A stretch of DNA of 64,000 nt, from assembly GCF_009296315.1 (NCBI RefSeq), contig NZ_WHLY01000002.1, positions 744,001-808,000 of the forward strand, read 5' to 3'. Shown piece after piece: positions 28,313-36,808 of the stretch (positions are counted from its first letter, which is position 1; each line of letters opens with the position of its first letter). Below the pieces are notes generated by a model. It searched no databases. It saw only the letters and a list, made by a program, of their open reading frames with translations, and was not told where the DNA came from. The stretch comes from Salmonirosea aquatica. Its GTDB lineage: Bacteria; Bacteroidota; Bacteroidia; Cytophagales; Spirosomataceae. A program made the translations under genes and the position numbers.

Positions 28313-29365
28313 ATGAAAACCATAAAAGGTCCCGCCATATTTCTGGCACAGTTCATGGGCGACGAAGCTCCATTTAACACTCTGGAATCCATTGCTCAAT
28401 ACATGGCCGACCTGGGTTACAAAGGAATCCAGATTCCTACCTGGGACGCCCGCTGTATTGATCTGAAGCAAGCCGCCGAGTCTAAAACCTACTGTGACGA
28501 GTACAAGGGAAAACTCAAAGACATCGGTGTAGAAGTGACCGAACTATCCACCCACCTACAGGGACAATTGGTAGCCTCGCACCCGACCTACGATGCTATG
28601 TTCGACGGCTTTGCCGCGCCTGAGGTACGTAACAACCCCAAAGCTCGCGCTGAGTGGGCGGTTGACCAACTCAAACTGGCGGCAAAGGCCAGTCAAAATC
28701 TGGGCCTGAAGGCTTCTGCCACCTTTTCGGGAGCATTGGCGTGGCCCTTTATGTATCCCTGGCCCCAACGTCCGGCGGGCCTGGTAGAAACCGCTTTCGG
28801 AGAACTAGCCAAGCGCTGGAAGCCCATCCTGGATGTCTACGATGAAGCGGGCGTGGATGTTTGCTATGAACTGCATCCGGGCGAGGACTTGTTCGATGGA
28901 GCTACTTTCGAGCGCTTCGTCGACGCTGTGGACGGCCATCAGCGCGCCAATATCAACTACGATCCGAGCCATTTTGTACTACAGCAGTTGGATTATCTGG
29001 CTTTCATTGACCTGTATCACGACCGTATCAAAGCCTTCCACGTGAAAGACGCCGAGTTTAACCCCACGGGCAGTCAGGGCGTGTATAGCGGTTTTGCAGG
29101 CTGGGCCGACCGCGCCGGGCGTTTCCGTTCGCTGGGTGACGGACAAGTCGATTTTGCCGGTATCTTCTCCAAGCTCTCGCAGTATGATTACGATAGCTGG
29201 GCAGTACTGGAATGGGAATGTTGCATCAAATCGCCCGCACAGGGTGCGGCTGAGGGAGCTCCCTTCATTGCCGACCACATTATCGAAGTAACAACCAAGG
29301 CTTTCGACGATTTCGCCGGCACGGGTGCCGACGAAGATTTCAATCGGAACGTGCTGGGACTATAA
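28313..29365 (+). CDS. Sugar phosphate isomerase/epimerase (TIM barrel)
   Basis: A 350-residue xylose-isomerase-like TIM barrel (AP endonuclease 2 superfamily). Candidate metal ligands are the Glu in CYELHPGEDLFDG, the Asp and His in NINYDPSHFVLQ, the His and Asp in IKAFHVKDAEFNP, and the late Glu in WAVLEWECC. Its context with two Gfo/Idh/MocA dehydrogenases and an MFS transporter is the usual one for this family in sugar and cyclitol breakdown. It ends in a strong terminator. Confidence 0.9.
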   Translation: MKTIKGPAIFLAQFMGDEAPFNTLESIAQYMADLGYKGIQIPTWDARCIDLKQAAESKTYCDEYKGKLKDIGVEVTELSTHLQGQLVASHPTYDAMFDGFAAPEVRNNPKARAEWAVDQLKLAAKASQNLGLKASATFSGALAWPFMYPWPQRPAGLVETAFGELAKRWKPILDVYDEAGVDVCYELHPGEDLFDGATFERFVDAVDGHQRANINYDPSHFVLQQLDYLAFIDLYHDRIKAFHVKDAEFNPTGSQGVYSGFAGWADRAGRFRSLGDGQVDFAGIFSKLSQYDYDSWAVLEWECCIKSPAQGAAEGAPFIADHIIEVTTKAFDDFAGTGADEDFNRNVLGL

Positions 29366-29387
29366 AGCTAATTCTGGTTACAAAGAC

Positions 29388-29428
29388 GCCCGTGTAGCCT
29401 ACCACCCAGGACGCTACACGGGCTTTTT
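29388..29428 (+). terminator. Intrinsic terminator of the sugar cluster
   Basis: GCCCGTGTAGC (29388-29398) pairs perfectly with GCTACACGGGC (29413-29423), followed by TTTTT. Confidence 0.9.
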
Positions 29429-29664
29429 ATATCCTGGTTTGGGCAGCGGGTAAAACTGCTCAGATAAATAGCATCCACTAAGGAGTACTATATATTATTT
29501 TAAAAGCGATGGTCTGTTTATTCGGATCGCCGCTTTTTTTATATTCTTCATAAAGAATTCAGAGAGAACGGGAAAGCTTAGAAGCAGACAAATTGTTTCA
29601 TCACCATCCAATGCTTACATTAGTCTACTTTTTGGTAAAATATTTCATCGATTTTCCGGTCGCC

Positions 29665-31629
29665 ATGAACAAACCTTTCATTCTGCTACTCGTCTTGCTG
29701 GCCACCTTATCTGGATATAGCCAGCCGAAGCCTAGCCCGGCGGATACGACGTACGTCTTGAAATTGCTCAAAAAGGGTGAATCCTTTGAAAGAAAAAAGG
29801 TTAACGTCGCGCTGAATTATTACCGGAAGGCCTACGATTTTTCCAAAAAAACCAACTATACCAAAGGCTATTTTGAAAGCATGCGGCTATTAGCCTATAC
29901 CCTGAACAATCTGGGGCGGCACGAGGAAGCGAGCAAGGTAGCCCAGGCCGCCGTGCAAAAGGCTAAGCAAGACACCTCCAAAAGAAACCTGGGTTTGAGC
30001 TATTTTGCCGTGGCCAATACGGCACTTTATGCCGGAAACTTTGAGCAAGCTATCCCCAATTACCAGAAAGCCGCTCAATACATGCGGTTAATCGGCCATC
30101 TGGCCAATGTGGCGGTGGTGAACCAGAATCTGGGCTATATTTTCGGGCGGCAACACATGTATGACCAAGCGATTGAGTACTACAAACGTGCTTTGGCTTA
30201 TGACAGCACTGATAAAGAAGACAGGCGGTCGGCCGCAGTGGATTATTTCAGTATCGGGAACATCCTGGATGACCAGGAAAAAGTCGCCGAATCCAAAAAG
30301 TACTACCTAAAAGCTCTGGATAATATTGATCCCGAAAATGATCTTGACTTCATGGTCAACGTGTATGGCAACATAGGCTCTCAATACACGCGGGAGGCCC
30401 AGTACGACTCCGCGCTGTACTATCAACGTAAGGCTGTGCAGATAAGCCGGGAATTGGGAAACCCCCGCCACGAACTGCATACCCTCATGATGCTGGCGCA
30501 GACTTACAACCGCATGGGAAAGCACGGCCAGGCTACCCAGCTGCTGGACGAGTCTTACGCGATTGCTTCGGAAAACCAGGTAGGTCTCGACGAGTTCAGG
30601 AATATTTACGCTGAATATGCCATCGCAACCGAGAGCTTGGGCAATCACAAAGCCGCCGTCAAGTGGCTCAATCAATACATCGACACCAACGACTCGCTGA
30701 ACAACCAGCAAACCAAAGAATTACTGCAGGAATACGAGGTTAAGCTAAAAGAGGCTGAGAGCCGACAGAAACTCGCCGAGAAGCAGCAGTATATCGATCG
30801 GCTGCAGTTGGCAAACCAACGCCAGAATTTCTGGATCCTGTTAGCTACGCTGGTAGGACTTGGGGTGATTAGCGGATTACTTTTCGCCTATCTCTATACC
30901 CGCCAGCGCCGTCGGGCGGCCGACAATGCTCTGCTGGCCGCTCAGCGCGAACGTGAACTGGCCGTAGTGCAGTCGGAGTTGCAGGGACAGCAAAAAGAAC
31001 GCCTGCGTATTTCCAAAGAAATGCACGACGACCTGGGCGCGTCCCTAACCGCCATTGGATTGCTCAGTGAAGTAGCCAAAAGCCGTATGGGGGCAGCTAC
31101 CACCCCCGAAATTGAGAAAATATCGAGCATATCCGCTGAGATGGTCACGGCCATGAACGAAATCATCTGGTCACTGAACAACAAGAACGACAGCCTGAAC
31201 GGACTGATCGCCTACACCCGTTCATACGCCAGCGAGTTCATTGACAACACCACGCTTTCCCTGAAAACAGAAGTAGATGAGCTACCCTACGAAGTATCCA
31301 TGCGGGGCACCGACCGACGGAACGTTTTTCTAACGGTAAAAGAAGCGCTGAATAACGTGGTGAAACACGCCGATGCCACCGAGGTACGGCTGCGGATTCG
31401 GCCAGAAGCCGATCACCTGAGCATTGATGTATGCGACAACGGGCAAGGGTTTATTCCGAAAGAGGGAATCGGCACCCGGAATGGCTTGACCAATATGCGG
31501 AGCCGGATGGCTGACGTGGGCGGAAATTGCGAGATTTCGTCGTCGGCGCGGGGTACCTGCTTAAAAATAACCTACCCCTACCCTACGGTGCCCGAAATAA
31601 AAATCATGCAAATGGAGTATAGCGAATGA
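29665..31629 (+). CDS. TPR-containing histidine kinase (HisKA_3 type)
   Basis: A 654-residue sensor. A signal peptide (MNKPFILLLVLLATLSGYSQ) is followed by about six to seven TPR repeats in the periplasm (for example GNFEQAIPNYQKAAQYM, MYDQAIEYYKRALAYD). One membrane helix (NFWILLATLVGLGVISGLLFAYL) leads to a coiled linker and a NarX/DesK-type kinase: RISKEMHDDLGASLTAIG gives His454, and CDNGQGF and GLTNMRSRM belong to the ATPase. The ATG at 29665 is chosen because it starts the signal peptide. The cognate regulator is the next gene, 25 bases on. The ligand is unknown; TPRs suggest a peptide or protein contact. Confidence 0.9.
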   Translation: MNKPFILLLVLLATLSGYSQPKPSPADTTYVLKLLKKGESFERKKVNVALNYYRKAYDFSKKTNYTKGYFESMRLLAYTLNNLGRHEEASKVAQAAVQKAKQDTSKRNLGLSYFAVANTALYAGNFEQAIPNYQKAAQYMRLIGHLANVAVVNQNLGYIFGRQHMYDQAIEYYKRALAYDSTDKEDRRSAAVDYFSIGNILDDQEKVAESKKYYLKALDNIDPENDLDFMVNVYGNIGSQYTREAQYDSALYYQRKAVQISRELGNPRHELHTLMMLAQTYNRMGKHGQATQLLDESYAIASENQVGLDEFRNIYAEYAIATESLGNHKAAVKWLNQYIDTNDSLNNQQTKELLQEYEVKLKEAESRQKLAEKQQYIDRLQLANQRQNFWILLATLVGLGVISGLLFAYLYTRQRRRAADNALLAAQRERELAVVQSELQGQQKERLRISKEMHDDLGASLTAIGLLSEVAKSRMGAATTPEIEKISSISAEMVTAMNEIIWSLNNKNDSLNGLIAYTRSYASEFIDNTTLSLKTEVDELPYEVSMRGTDRRNVFLTVKEALNNVVKHADATEVRLRIRPEADHLSIDVCDNGQGFIPKEGIGTRNGLTNMRSRMADVGGNCEISSSARGTCLKITYPYPTVPEIKIMQMEYSE

Positions 31630-31654
31630 ACCGGAAAGTCAGGAATATTGCCAG

Positions 31655-32290
31655 ATGAAAACTACCATTACCGTTTCCATCGTCGAAGATAAGGAGCCGA
31701 TTCGCCAGTCGCTGGCCATTCTGGTCGGTGGGGCCGATGGGTTTACGTGCCAGTCTACCTACGAAACCGCCGAAGCCGCCCTGGCCGATTTGCCCGGTCA
31801 CTGTGTCGATGTGGTGCTTATGGACATCGACCTGCCCGGCATGAACGGCATCGAGTGTGTGCGGCATCTCAAGCCCCTTTGTCCCGATACCCAGTTCATG
31901 ATGTGTACCATGTACGACGAGGATGAGACCGTCTTCGAAGCGCTCAAAGCTGGCGCTAACGCCTACATTCTCAAACGTAGCCCGCCCCACAAGTTGCTGG
32001 AAGCCATTACCGAACTGCACGAAGGGGGATCGCCCATGAGTAGTACCATCGCGCGCAAAATCGCCCTTTCGTTTCATACCGATACCTCAGCGCCCAGCGA
32101 ACTTGACGTGCTGACTCCCCGTGAACGCGAGATCCTTGAAAAACTTTCCAAAGGCCACAGCCACAAGGAAGTAGCCACTGAACTCTTTGTAAGCCCTACT
32201 ACGGTACGTAAACACATCTTCAATATTTACGAAAAGCTGCAGGTACACTCCAAAGTCGAGGCGGTCAATAAGTACCTGGGGCGGAGTTGA
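31655..32290 (+). CDS. NarL/FixJ-type response regulator
   Basis: A 211-residue regulator: a receiver domain with the acidic pair Glu11-Asp12, phospho-acceptor Asp57 in VVLMDIDLPG, and Lys in YILKRSPP, then a LuxR-type helix-turn-helix (LTPREREILEKLSKGHSHKEVA, TVRKHIFNIYEKLQV) of the C-terminal 65 residues. It pairs with the upstream HisKA_3 kinase. The lipoprotein gene 170 bases downstream, with an inverted repeat over its promoter, is a natural candidate target, which is inference. Confidence 0.93.
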   Translation: MKTTITVSIVEDKEPIRQSLAILVGGADGFTCQSTYETAEAALADLPGHCVDVVLMDIDLPGMNGIECVRHLKPLCPDTQFMMCTMYDEDETVFEALKAGANAYILKRSPPHKLLEAITELHEGGSPMSSTIARKIALSFHTDTSAPSELDVLTPREREILEKLSKGHSHKEVATELFVSPTTVRKHIFNIYEKLQVHSKVEAVNKYLGRS

Positions 32291-32394
32291 TTTCTTGATG
32301 ACTTTTGACGCTCGGCTATCCGAGGATGCAGTAGTATCAAAAAATGAACGTCAAACGTCCACTTTCCTACTTCCAAAATCATACAAATGCCGTA

Positions 32395-32425
32395 TTGTCG
32401 GGGGTACATACGCCGGGTAGTTTTG
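32395..32425 (+). promoter_or_regulatory. Promoter of the lipoprotein gene
   Basis: TTG at 32395-32397 and TAGTTTTG at 32418-32425 (an exact TAnnTTTG) are separated by 20 bases, the normal Bacteroidota spacing, 35 bases upstream of the ATG. Confidence 0.7.
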
Positions 32426-32451
32426 TCACAATAATCACAAACAAAACTACC
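32416..32451 (+). promoter_or_regulatory. Inverted repeat over promoter and leader
   Basis: GGTAGTTTTGT (32416-32426) and ACAAAACTACC (32441-32451) form a perfect 11-bp inverted repeat with a 14-base centre. The left arm contains the -7 box and the right arm lies in the expected leader just before the ATG at 32460. It could be an operator for a dimeric regulator or an mRNA hairpin hiding the start. Confidence 0.55.
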
Positions 32452-32459
32452 TTATTTGT

Positions 32460-32906
32460 ATGAAAAAGCTCCTTGTATTTCTATTCGTTGCCACAGCCTT
32501 TGCAGCTTGCAAAAAGAATGACGACGTTACACCCAAGAATCCTGCCGATGCGGTGGCAGGTACCTACGCACTCACCTCGTTCCGTTTTGTCCAGGGTACC
32601 GACGACCTCAATTTGCCCCAGCTACCCTTCTCTCAAGCAGGCCAGACGATCTCGGGAACGTTAGAGTTAAGCCCTACTTCTACGGACGAAGTTACGCTGA
32701 CCGTCACGCTAAAAATTACGGGCGAAGCCCCTGAATCGTTTGACATAGACGGCGTGGAAGTCCGGAAAAGTAGCGAAGCCTATAGCCTGTACGTGGAGGG
32801 AGAATTAGTGGCCGATGCGGATGGACAGAATGTCATTTTCAGCTACTCCGAAACCGATCCCCAAACCCAGGAGACCACCAGTTTGAGTTTTGTGGCCAAG
32901 AAATAG
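32460..32906 (+). CDS. Lipocalin-like lipoprotein
   Basis: A 148-residue secreted lipoprotein: MKKLLVFLFVATAFAAC with the lipidated Cys at 17, followed by KKNDD. The mature domain begins AVAGTYALTSFRF and is all beta (TISGTLELSP, VTLTVTLKITG, AYSLYVEGELV, VIFSYSETD), like the small lipocalin-like domains common in Bacteroidota. No ligand is evident. It has its own promoter with an overlapping inverted repeat and a downstream hairpin, so it is a single-gene unit beside a two-component system. Confidence 0.78.
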   Translation: MKKLLVFLFVATAFAACKKNDDVTPKNPADAVAGTYALTSFRFVQGTDDLNLPQLPFSQAGQTISGTLELSPTSTDEVTLTVTLKITGEAPESFDIDGVEVRKSSEAYSLYVEGELVADADGQNVIFSYSETDPQTQETTSLSFVAKK

Positions 32907-32942
32907 TACCCCGAAGGATATCCACGTTATCCTTCAGTCTGG

Positions 32943-32984
32943 AAAGGTACGGCGTTCTCTTTAATGGGAGTACCGTACCTTTTG
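32943..32984 (+). terminator. Probable intrinsic terminator
   Basis: AAAGGTACGG (32943-32952) pairs perfectly with CCGTACCTTT (32973-32982), with a 20-base loop and a short T-rich tail. A second small hairpin (GAAGGATA/TATCCTTC) precedes it. The remaining 280 bases up to the next gene hold a TAACTTTG box at 33150-33157 and no gene I can support. Confidence 0.65.
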
Positions 32985-33262
32985 TTGTTTGCCGCTATTT
33001 TATCCGAAAAATCATGGTTTGATTTTTGTATTGCGCACGGGTGCAGGTGTTTCATCCTATACGCGCTTTCCTCTAAGCTCCATCGGTTTTCTTCAAACTA
33101 CATCTCCAAAAAACCATAAGAATTCTCCAAAACCTAACGTTTTGATCGTTAACTTTGAGGTTCCGGTGAGCAATCAGAGTTTGACGTGTTCAATTCACTT
33201 TCCTTCAAACATCTGGTACCCTGCACCGTTTAAGTACCGAATACAATTTAACCTTTTAACCC

Positions 33263-36200
33263 ATGTTCATTTTGCGTAATAAATTTATTCATAAAGGCTT
33301 GTTAATCCTTGCCTTATGTTGCGGCGTCGGCACTGGCTTCTCAGTAGCGCAGACCGCCAGCAAGCGGATTCTGGTATTTTCCAAAACCGCCGGCTACCGT
33401 CACGCCTCCATTCCGGTGGGGCAAAAACTCATCATGAAGTTCGGAAAAGAGAACGGCTTCGCCGTAGATACCACCGAGAATGCCGCTGCTTTTACCGATG
33501 AAAACTTGAAAAAATATAGTGAGGTTGTCTTCCTGAGCACCACCGGCGACGTGCTCAACGACGAGCAACAAATTGCTTTCGAACGCTATATCCAAGCCGG
33601 TGGGGGCTATGTGGGCATCCACGCTGCCGCCGATACCGAGTACGATTGGCCCTGGTACAACCGCTTGGCCGGAGCGTGGTTCGCTAGCCATCCGAAGAAT
33701 AATATCCAAACGGGCGAAGCTTACGTAGTGAACCGCAGCAATCCGTCCATGGAAGGATTTCCGGATAAGTGGTCAGTGAAGGATGAGTTCTACGATTTCA
33801 AGAATTTTAACAAAGATGTAACGGTACTCGTCAAGATTGATGAAAAAACCTATACTGAGGGCAAAATGGGCGATGACCATCCTATGGCCTGGTACCATGA
33901 GTTTGAGGGCGGTAAGTCGTTTTATACCAACTTTGGCCATACTGATGAAATGTACGCCAATCCGGTGTACATGAAGCATCTTCTGGGCGGCATGAAATGG
34001 GCCATGGCCGATAAACTGGACTACTCCAAATCCCGCCCCGAAGAAAACCGTTTCGTACGGAAGGTGCTGGTGGACCATCTGGACGAACCTACCGAACTGG
34101 TCGTACTCGACAACGATAAGGTACTCTTCACCGAAAGAAAAGGAGCAGTCAAAGTATATAATCCCAAAACAGGTACCACCGAGTTGGCGGCTACTATTCC
34201 CGTCCATTTCCAACGCGAATATGGTCTGCTGGGGGTTAACATTGATCCGGATTTTAGCAAAAATAAGTGGGTGTATCTGTATTACTCGGCTGTTGATCCT
34301 GACAAAAACAATCGCCTGGTCCGGATGAAATGGGACGATGCCAACAACAAACTGTTACTTGATACGGAGCAGCTTTTGCTGAATGTGGCCGAAAACCGCA
34401 TCGGGGGCCAGGACGACTGCTGCCATACCGGAGGTTCCATCGCCTGGGACAAAAAGGGAAATCTATATCTTTCGACGGGTGATAATACCAATCCTTTTCA
34501 GTCGAACGGTTTCTCGCCCAGCGATCTGCGCCCCGGACGCGAGAAATTCAGCGCCCTGAATTCAGCCAGTAACACGGCCGATCTGCGTGGTAAAATCCTT
34601 CGGATCAAGCCCCTTGCCGAAGGCGGTTATGATATTCCCGAAGGCAACCTTTTCCCCAAAGGTACCGAAGGAGCTCGTCCCGAGATTTATGTAATGGGCA
34701 ACCGAAACCCCTACCGTATTGCAGTAGATCAGCGTAATGGGTACCTGTACTGGGGTGAGGTAGGGCCGGATGCCGGTGAAGATAATCCCAAGCGCGGTCC
34801 CCGTGGCCACGATGAAATCAATCAGGCCCGCCAAGCGGGGTACTTTGGCTGGCCGCTTTTTGTGGGCGACAACAAACCCTACCGTCTGTTCAATTTTGCC
34901 GATAGTACCTCCGGACCGTATTTTGATCCTGCGAAACCTGTAAATCCTTCCACAACAATCAAGGGGCTTAAGGAATTGCCTCCCGCGCAAAAAGCTTTCA
35001 TCTACTACCCCTACGCCGAATCGCCTGAATTCGGGGCAATTGTGGGCAAGGGCGGCCGTAACGCTATGGCCGGGCCCGTGTACTACTACGACGATTATGC
35101 CGACAGTAAAGTAAAATTCCCCCGTTATTACGACGGGAAGCTATTTGCCTATGAGTGGATGCGGGGCTGGATCAATCCGGTAACCATGGCCCCCAATGGT
35201 GATTTCATTTCGATGGAGCATTTTATGCCTTCTTCTACTTTTAACCACCCCATGGATATGCAGTTTGCTAAGGATGGCTCACTCTATATGCTGGAATACG
35301 GCAGCAACTGGTTTGCGCAGAACGACGAAGCCCGGCTCACGCACATCACTTACAATGCCGGCAACCGCACCCCGGTAGCCATGGCCGCAGTCGATAAAAC
35401 TGTGGGAGCCGTACCGTTGAAAGTAGCGTTCTCGTCCAAAGGTTCGATGGATTATGATAAGGATGCCATTAAGTACGAGTGGACGTTTGGAAAAGGTCTT
35501 CCCAAAAGCACAGAAGCTAACCCGACTTTTACTTATACCAAAACCGGCGAATATACGGCCACACTAAAAGTTACGGATGCCAAAGGCAATGCGGCTACCT
35601 CTGAGGTATCTGTAAAAGCCGGAAATGCCGTTCCTGACGTAGAAATCGCGATGACCGGAAACAAATCGTTTTATTGGGACAACAAACCCATCGCTTACGA
35701 AGTGAAGGTGAACGATAAGGAGGATGGCTCGCTGGCGAAGGGCGTCGATCAAAATGACGTGCTGCTGACGGTTAACTATCTGGAAGGTTTTGACAAAACC
35801 ATGATTGCTCAGGGACACCAGGTCAATACCGGTTTTGCCACGGGCAAGCGCCTGATTGAGCTGAGCGACTGCAAGGCTTGCCACAGCATCGACAAAAAAT
35901 CAGTGGGCCCGGCCTATATTGACGTAGCCAAAAAATACCAGAAAGACCGTAATGCTCCCAAGACGCTGGCCGAAAAAGTAATCAAAGGCGGTGGCGGCGT
36001 ATGGGGTGAGCAGGCCATGGCTGCCCACCCTCAGTTGAAGCAGGAAGAAGCCGAAGACATGGTGAAGTACATCCTGTCGCTAGCGAATGAGAATAAAGTA
36101 AAAAGTGAACCGCTGAAAGGTACCTATGCAGCTCAATCAAAAGCCAAGGAAGGTTCGTATGTGTTCACGGCCAGCTACACCGATAAGGGAAATGGAGCCA

Positions 36201-36637
36201 TCGGCCCGCTGACGGGTAGCCAAACCATTGCCCTGCGCCCAGCCAAAATGAAGGCCACCACCTATGATTCCGGTAAGGATTTCATGAAATACAAGCTTCC
36301 CCAGGGTAATGAGGTAGTAGTAGCAACCGCCGATGGTGGCTACGTGAAGTACGATAACATCGACTTGACGGGTATCAGCAAGTTGAAAGCCAGTATTTTT
36401 ACGGCCAAAGGCATGACTGTGGGCGGCGCGCTTGAGGTACACCTCGACTCGCCAACTGGCCCGAAAATCGGCTCGGTGGATGTAGGCGAAGATACCATGG
36501 GTGCAGTGGAAATTCCGCTTCAGGTACCTGCCGACCGTCGTCAGCGCGACCTATACCTTGTATTCAAGAACCCCAAAGCGGGCGGTAAACCGTTGTATAC
36601 GATCGATACGCTGGAATTTATCAACGGAGCGATGTAA
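33263..36637 (+). CDS. ThuA / sugar dehydrogenase / PKD / cytochrome c / CBM fusion protein
   Basis: A 1124-residue exported multidomain protein. After a signal peptide (about 1-30) come these domains. (1) ThuA-like domain (about 33-245: RILVFSKTAGYRHASIPVGQ, GGGYVGIHAAADTEYDWPWY). (2) PQQ-type glucose/sorbosone dehydrogenase beta-propeller (about 265-690: LGVNIDPDF, CHTGGSIAWDKKGNLYLSTG, MGNRNPYRIAVDQ). (3) PKD domain (about 700-785: YEWTFGKG, GEYTATLKVTDAKGN). (4) Class I cytochrome c with CKACH (Cys870, Cys873, His874). (5) C-terminal CBM6-like domain (about 970-1120). It should oxidise a sugar in the periplasm and pass electrons to the haem. Promoter-like TAACTTTG lies 106 bases upstream. 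Confidence 0.9.
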   Translation: MFILRNKFIHKGLLILALCCGVGTGFSVAQTASKRILVFSKTAGYRHASIPVGQKLIMKFGKENGFAVDTTENAAAFTDENLKKYSEVVFLSTTGDVLNDEQQIAFERYIQAGGGYVGIHAAADTEYDWPWYNRLAGAWFASHPKNNIQTGEAYVVNRSNPSMEGFPDKWSVKDEFYDFKNFNKDVTVLVKIDEKTYTEGKMGDDHPMAWYHEFEGGKSFYTNFGHTDEMYANPVYMKHLLGGMKWAMADKLDYSKSRPEENRFVRKVLVDHLDEPTELVVLDNDKVLFTERKGAVKVYNPKTGTTELAATIPVHFQREYGLLGVNIDPDFSKNKWVYLYYSAVDPDKNNRLVRMKWDDANNKLLLDTEQLLLNVAENRIGGQDDCCHTGGSIAWDKKGNLYLSTGDNTNPFQSNGFSPSDLRPGREKFSALNSASNTADLRGKILRIKPLAEGGYDIPEGNLFPKGTEGARPEIYVMGNRNPYRIAVDQRNGYLYWGEVGPDAGEDNPKRGPRGHDEINQARQAGYFGWPLFVGDNKPYRLFNFADSTSGPYFDPAKPVNPSTTIKGLKELPPAQKAFIYYPYAESPEFGAIVGKGGRNAMAGPVYYYDDYADSKVKFPRYYDGKLFAYEWMRGWINPVTMAPNGDFISMEHFMPSSTFNHPMDMQFAKDGSLYMLEYGSNWFAQNDEARLTHITYNAGNRTPVAMAAVDKTVGAVPLKVAFSSKGSMDYDKDAIKYEWTFGKGLPKSTEANPTFTYTKTGEYTATLKVTDAKGNAATSEVSVKAGNAVPDVEIAMTGNKSFYWDNKPIAYEVKVNDKEDGSLAKGVDQNDVLLTVNYLEGFDKTMIAQGHQVNTGFATGKRLIELSDCKACHSIDKKSVGPAYIDVAKKYQKDRNAPKTLAEKVIKGGGGVWGEQAMAAHPQLKQEEAEDMVKYILSLANENKVKSEPLKGTYAAQSKAKEGSYVFTASYTDKGNGAIGPLTGSQTIALRPAKMKATTYDSGKDFMKYKLPQGNEVVVATADGGYVKYDNIDLTGISKLKASIFTAKGMTVGGALEVHLDSPTGPKIGSVDVGEDTMGAVEIPLQVPADRRQRDLYLVFKNPKAGGKPLYTIDTLEFINGAM

Positions 36638-36661
36638 CAAAAATACCATGACCATGTACGA

Positions 36662-36695
36662 GCGGGGGCGGGTAATACCGACTCCCGCTTTTTTT
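36662..36695 (+). terminator. Intrinsic terminator after the fusion gene
   Basis: GCGGG (36662-36666) pairs with CCCGC (36684-36688), with partial extra pairing inside, followed by seven Ts. Confidence 0.7.
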
Positions 36696-36808
36696 GCATT
36701 TATGCTCCATCAGCAAGTATAAATCAAGTGTGGATTTCTCTGGAAATCAGACTGACAGCATGTGTTAATTTAACAGCTTTCCTGTAAAATCCCCCAACAT
36801 CAAAGACG

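Noticed and set aside
32989-33279. 96-codon frame before the ThuA fusion gene
   Set aside because: Low-complexity composition, overlap with the next gene and no motif; it covers a likely promoter region.
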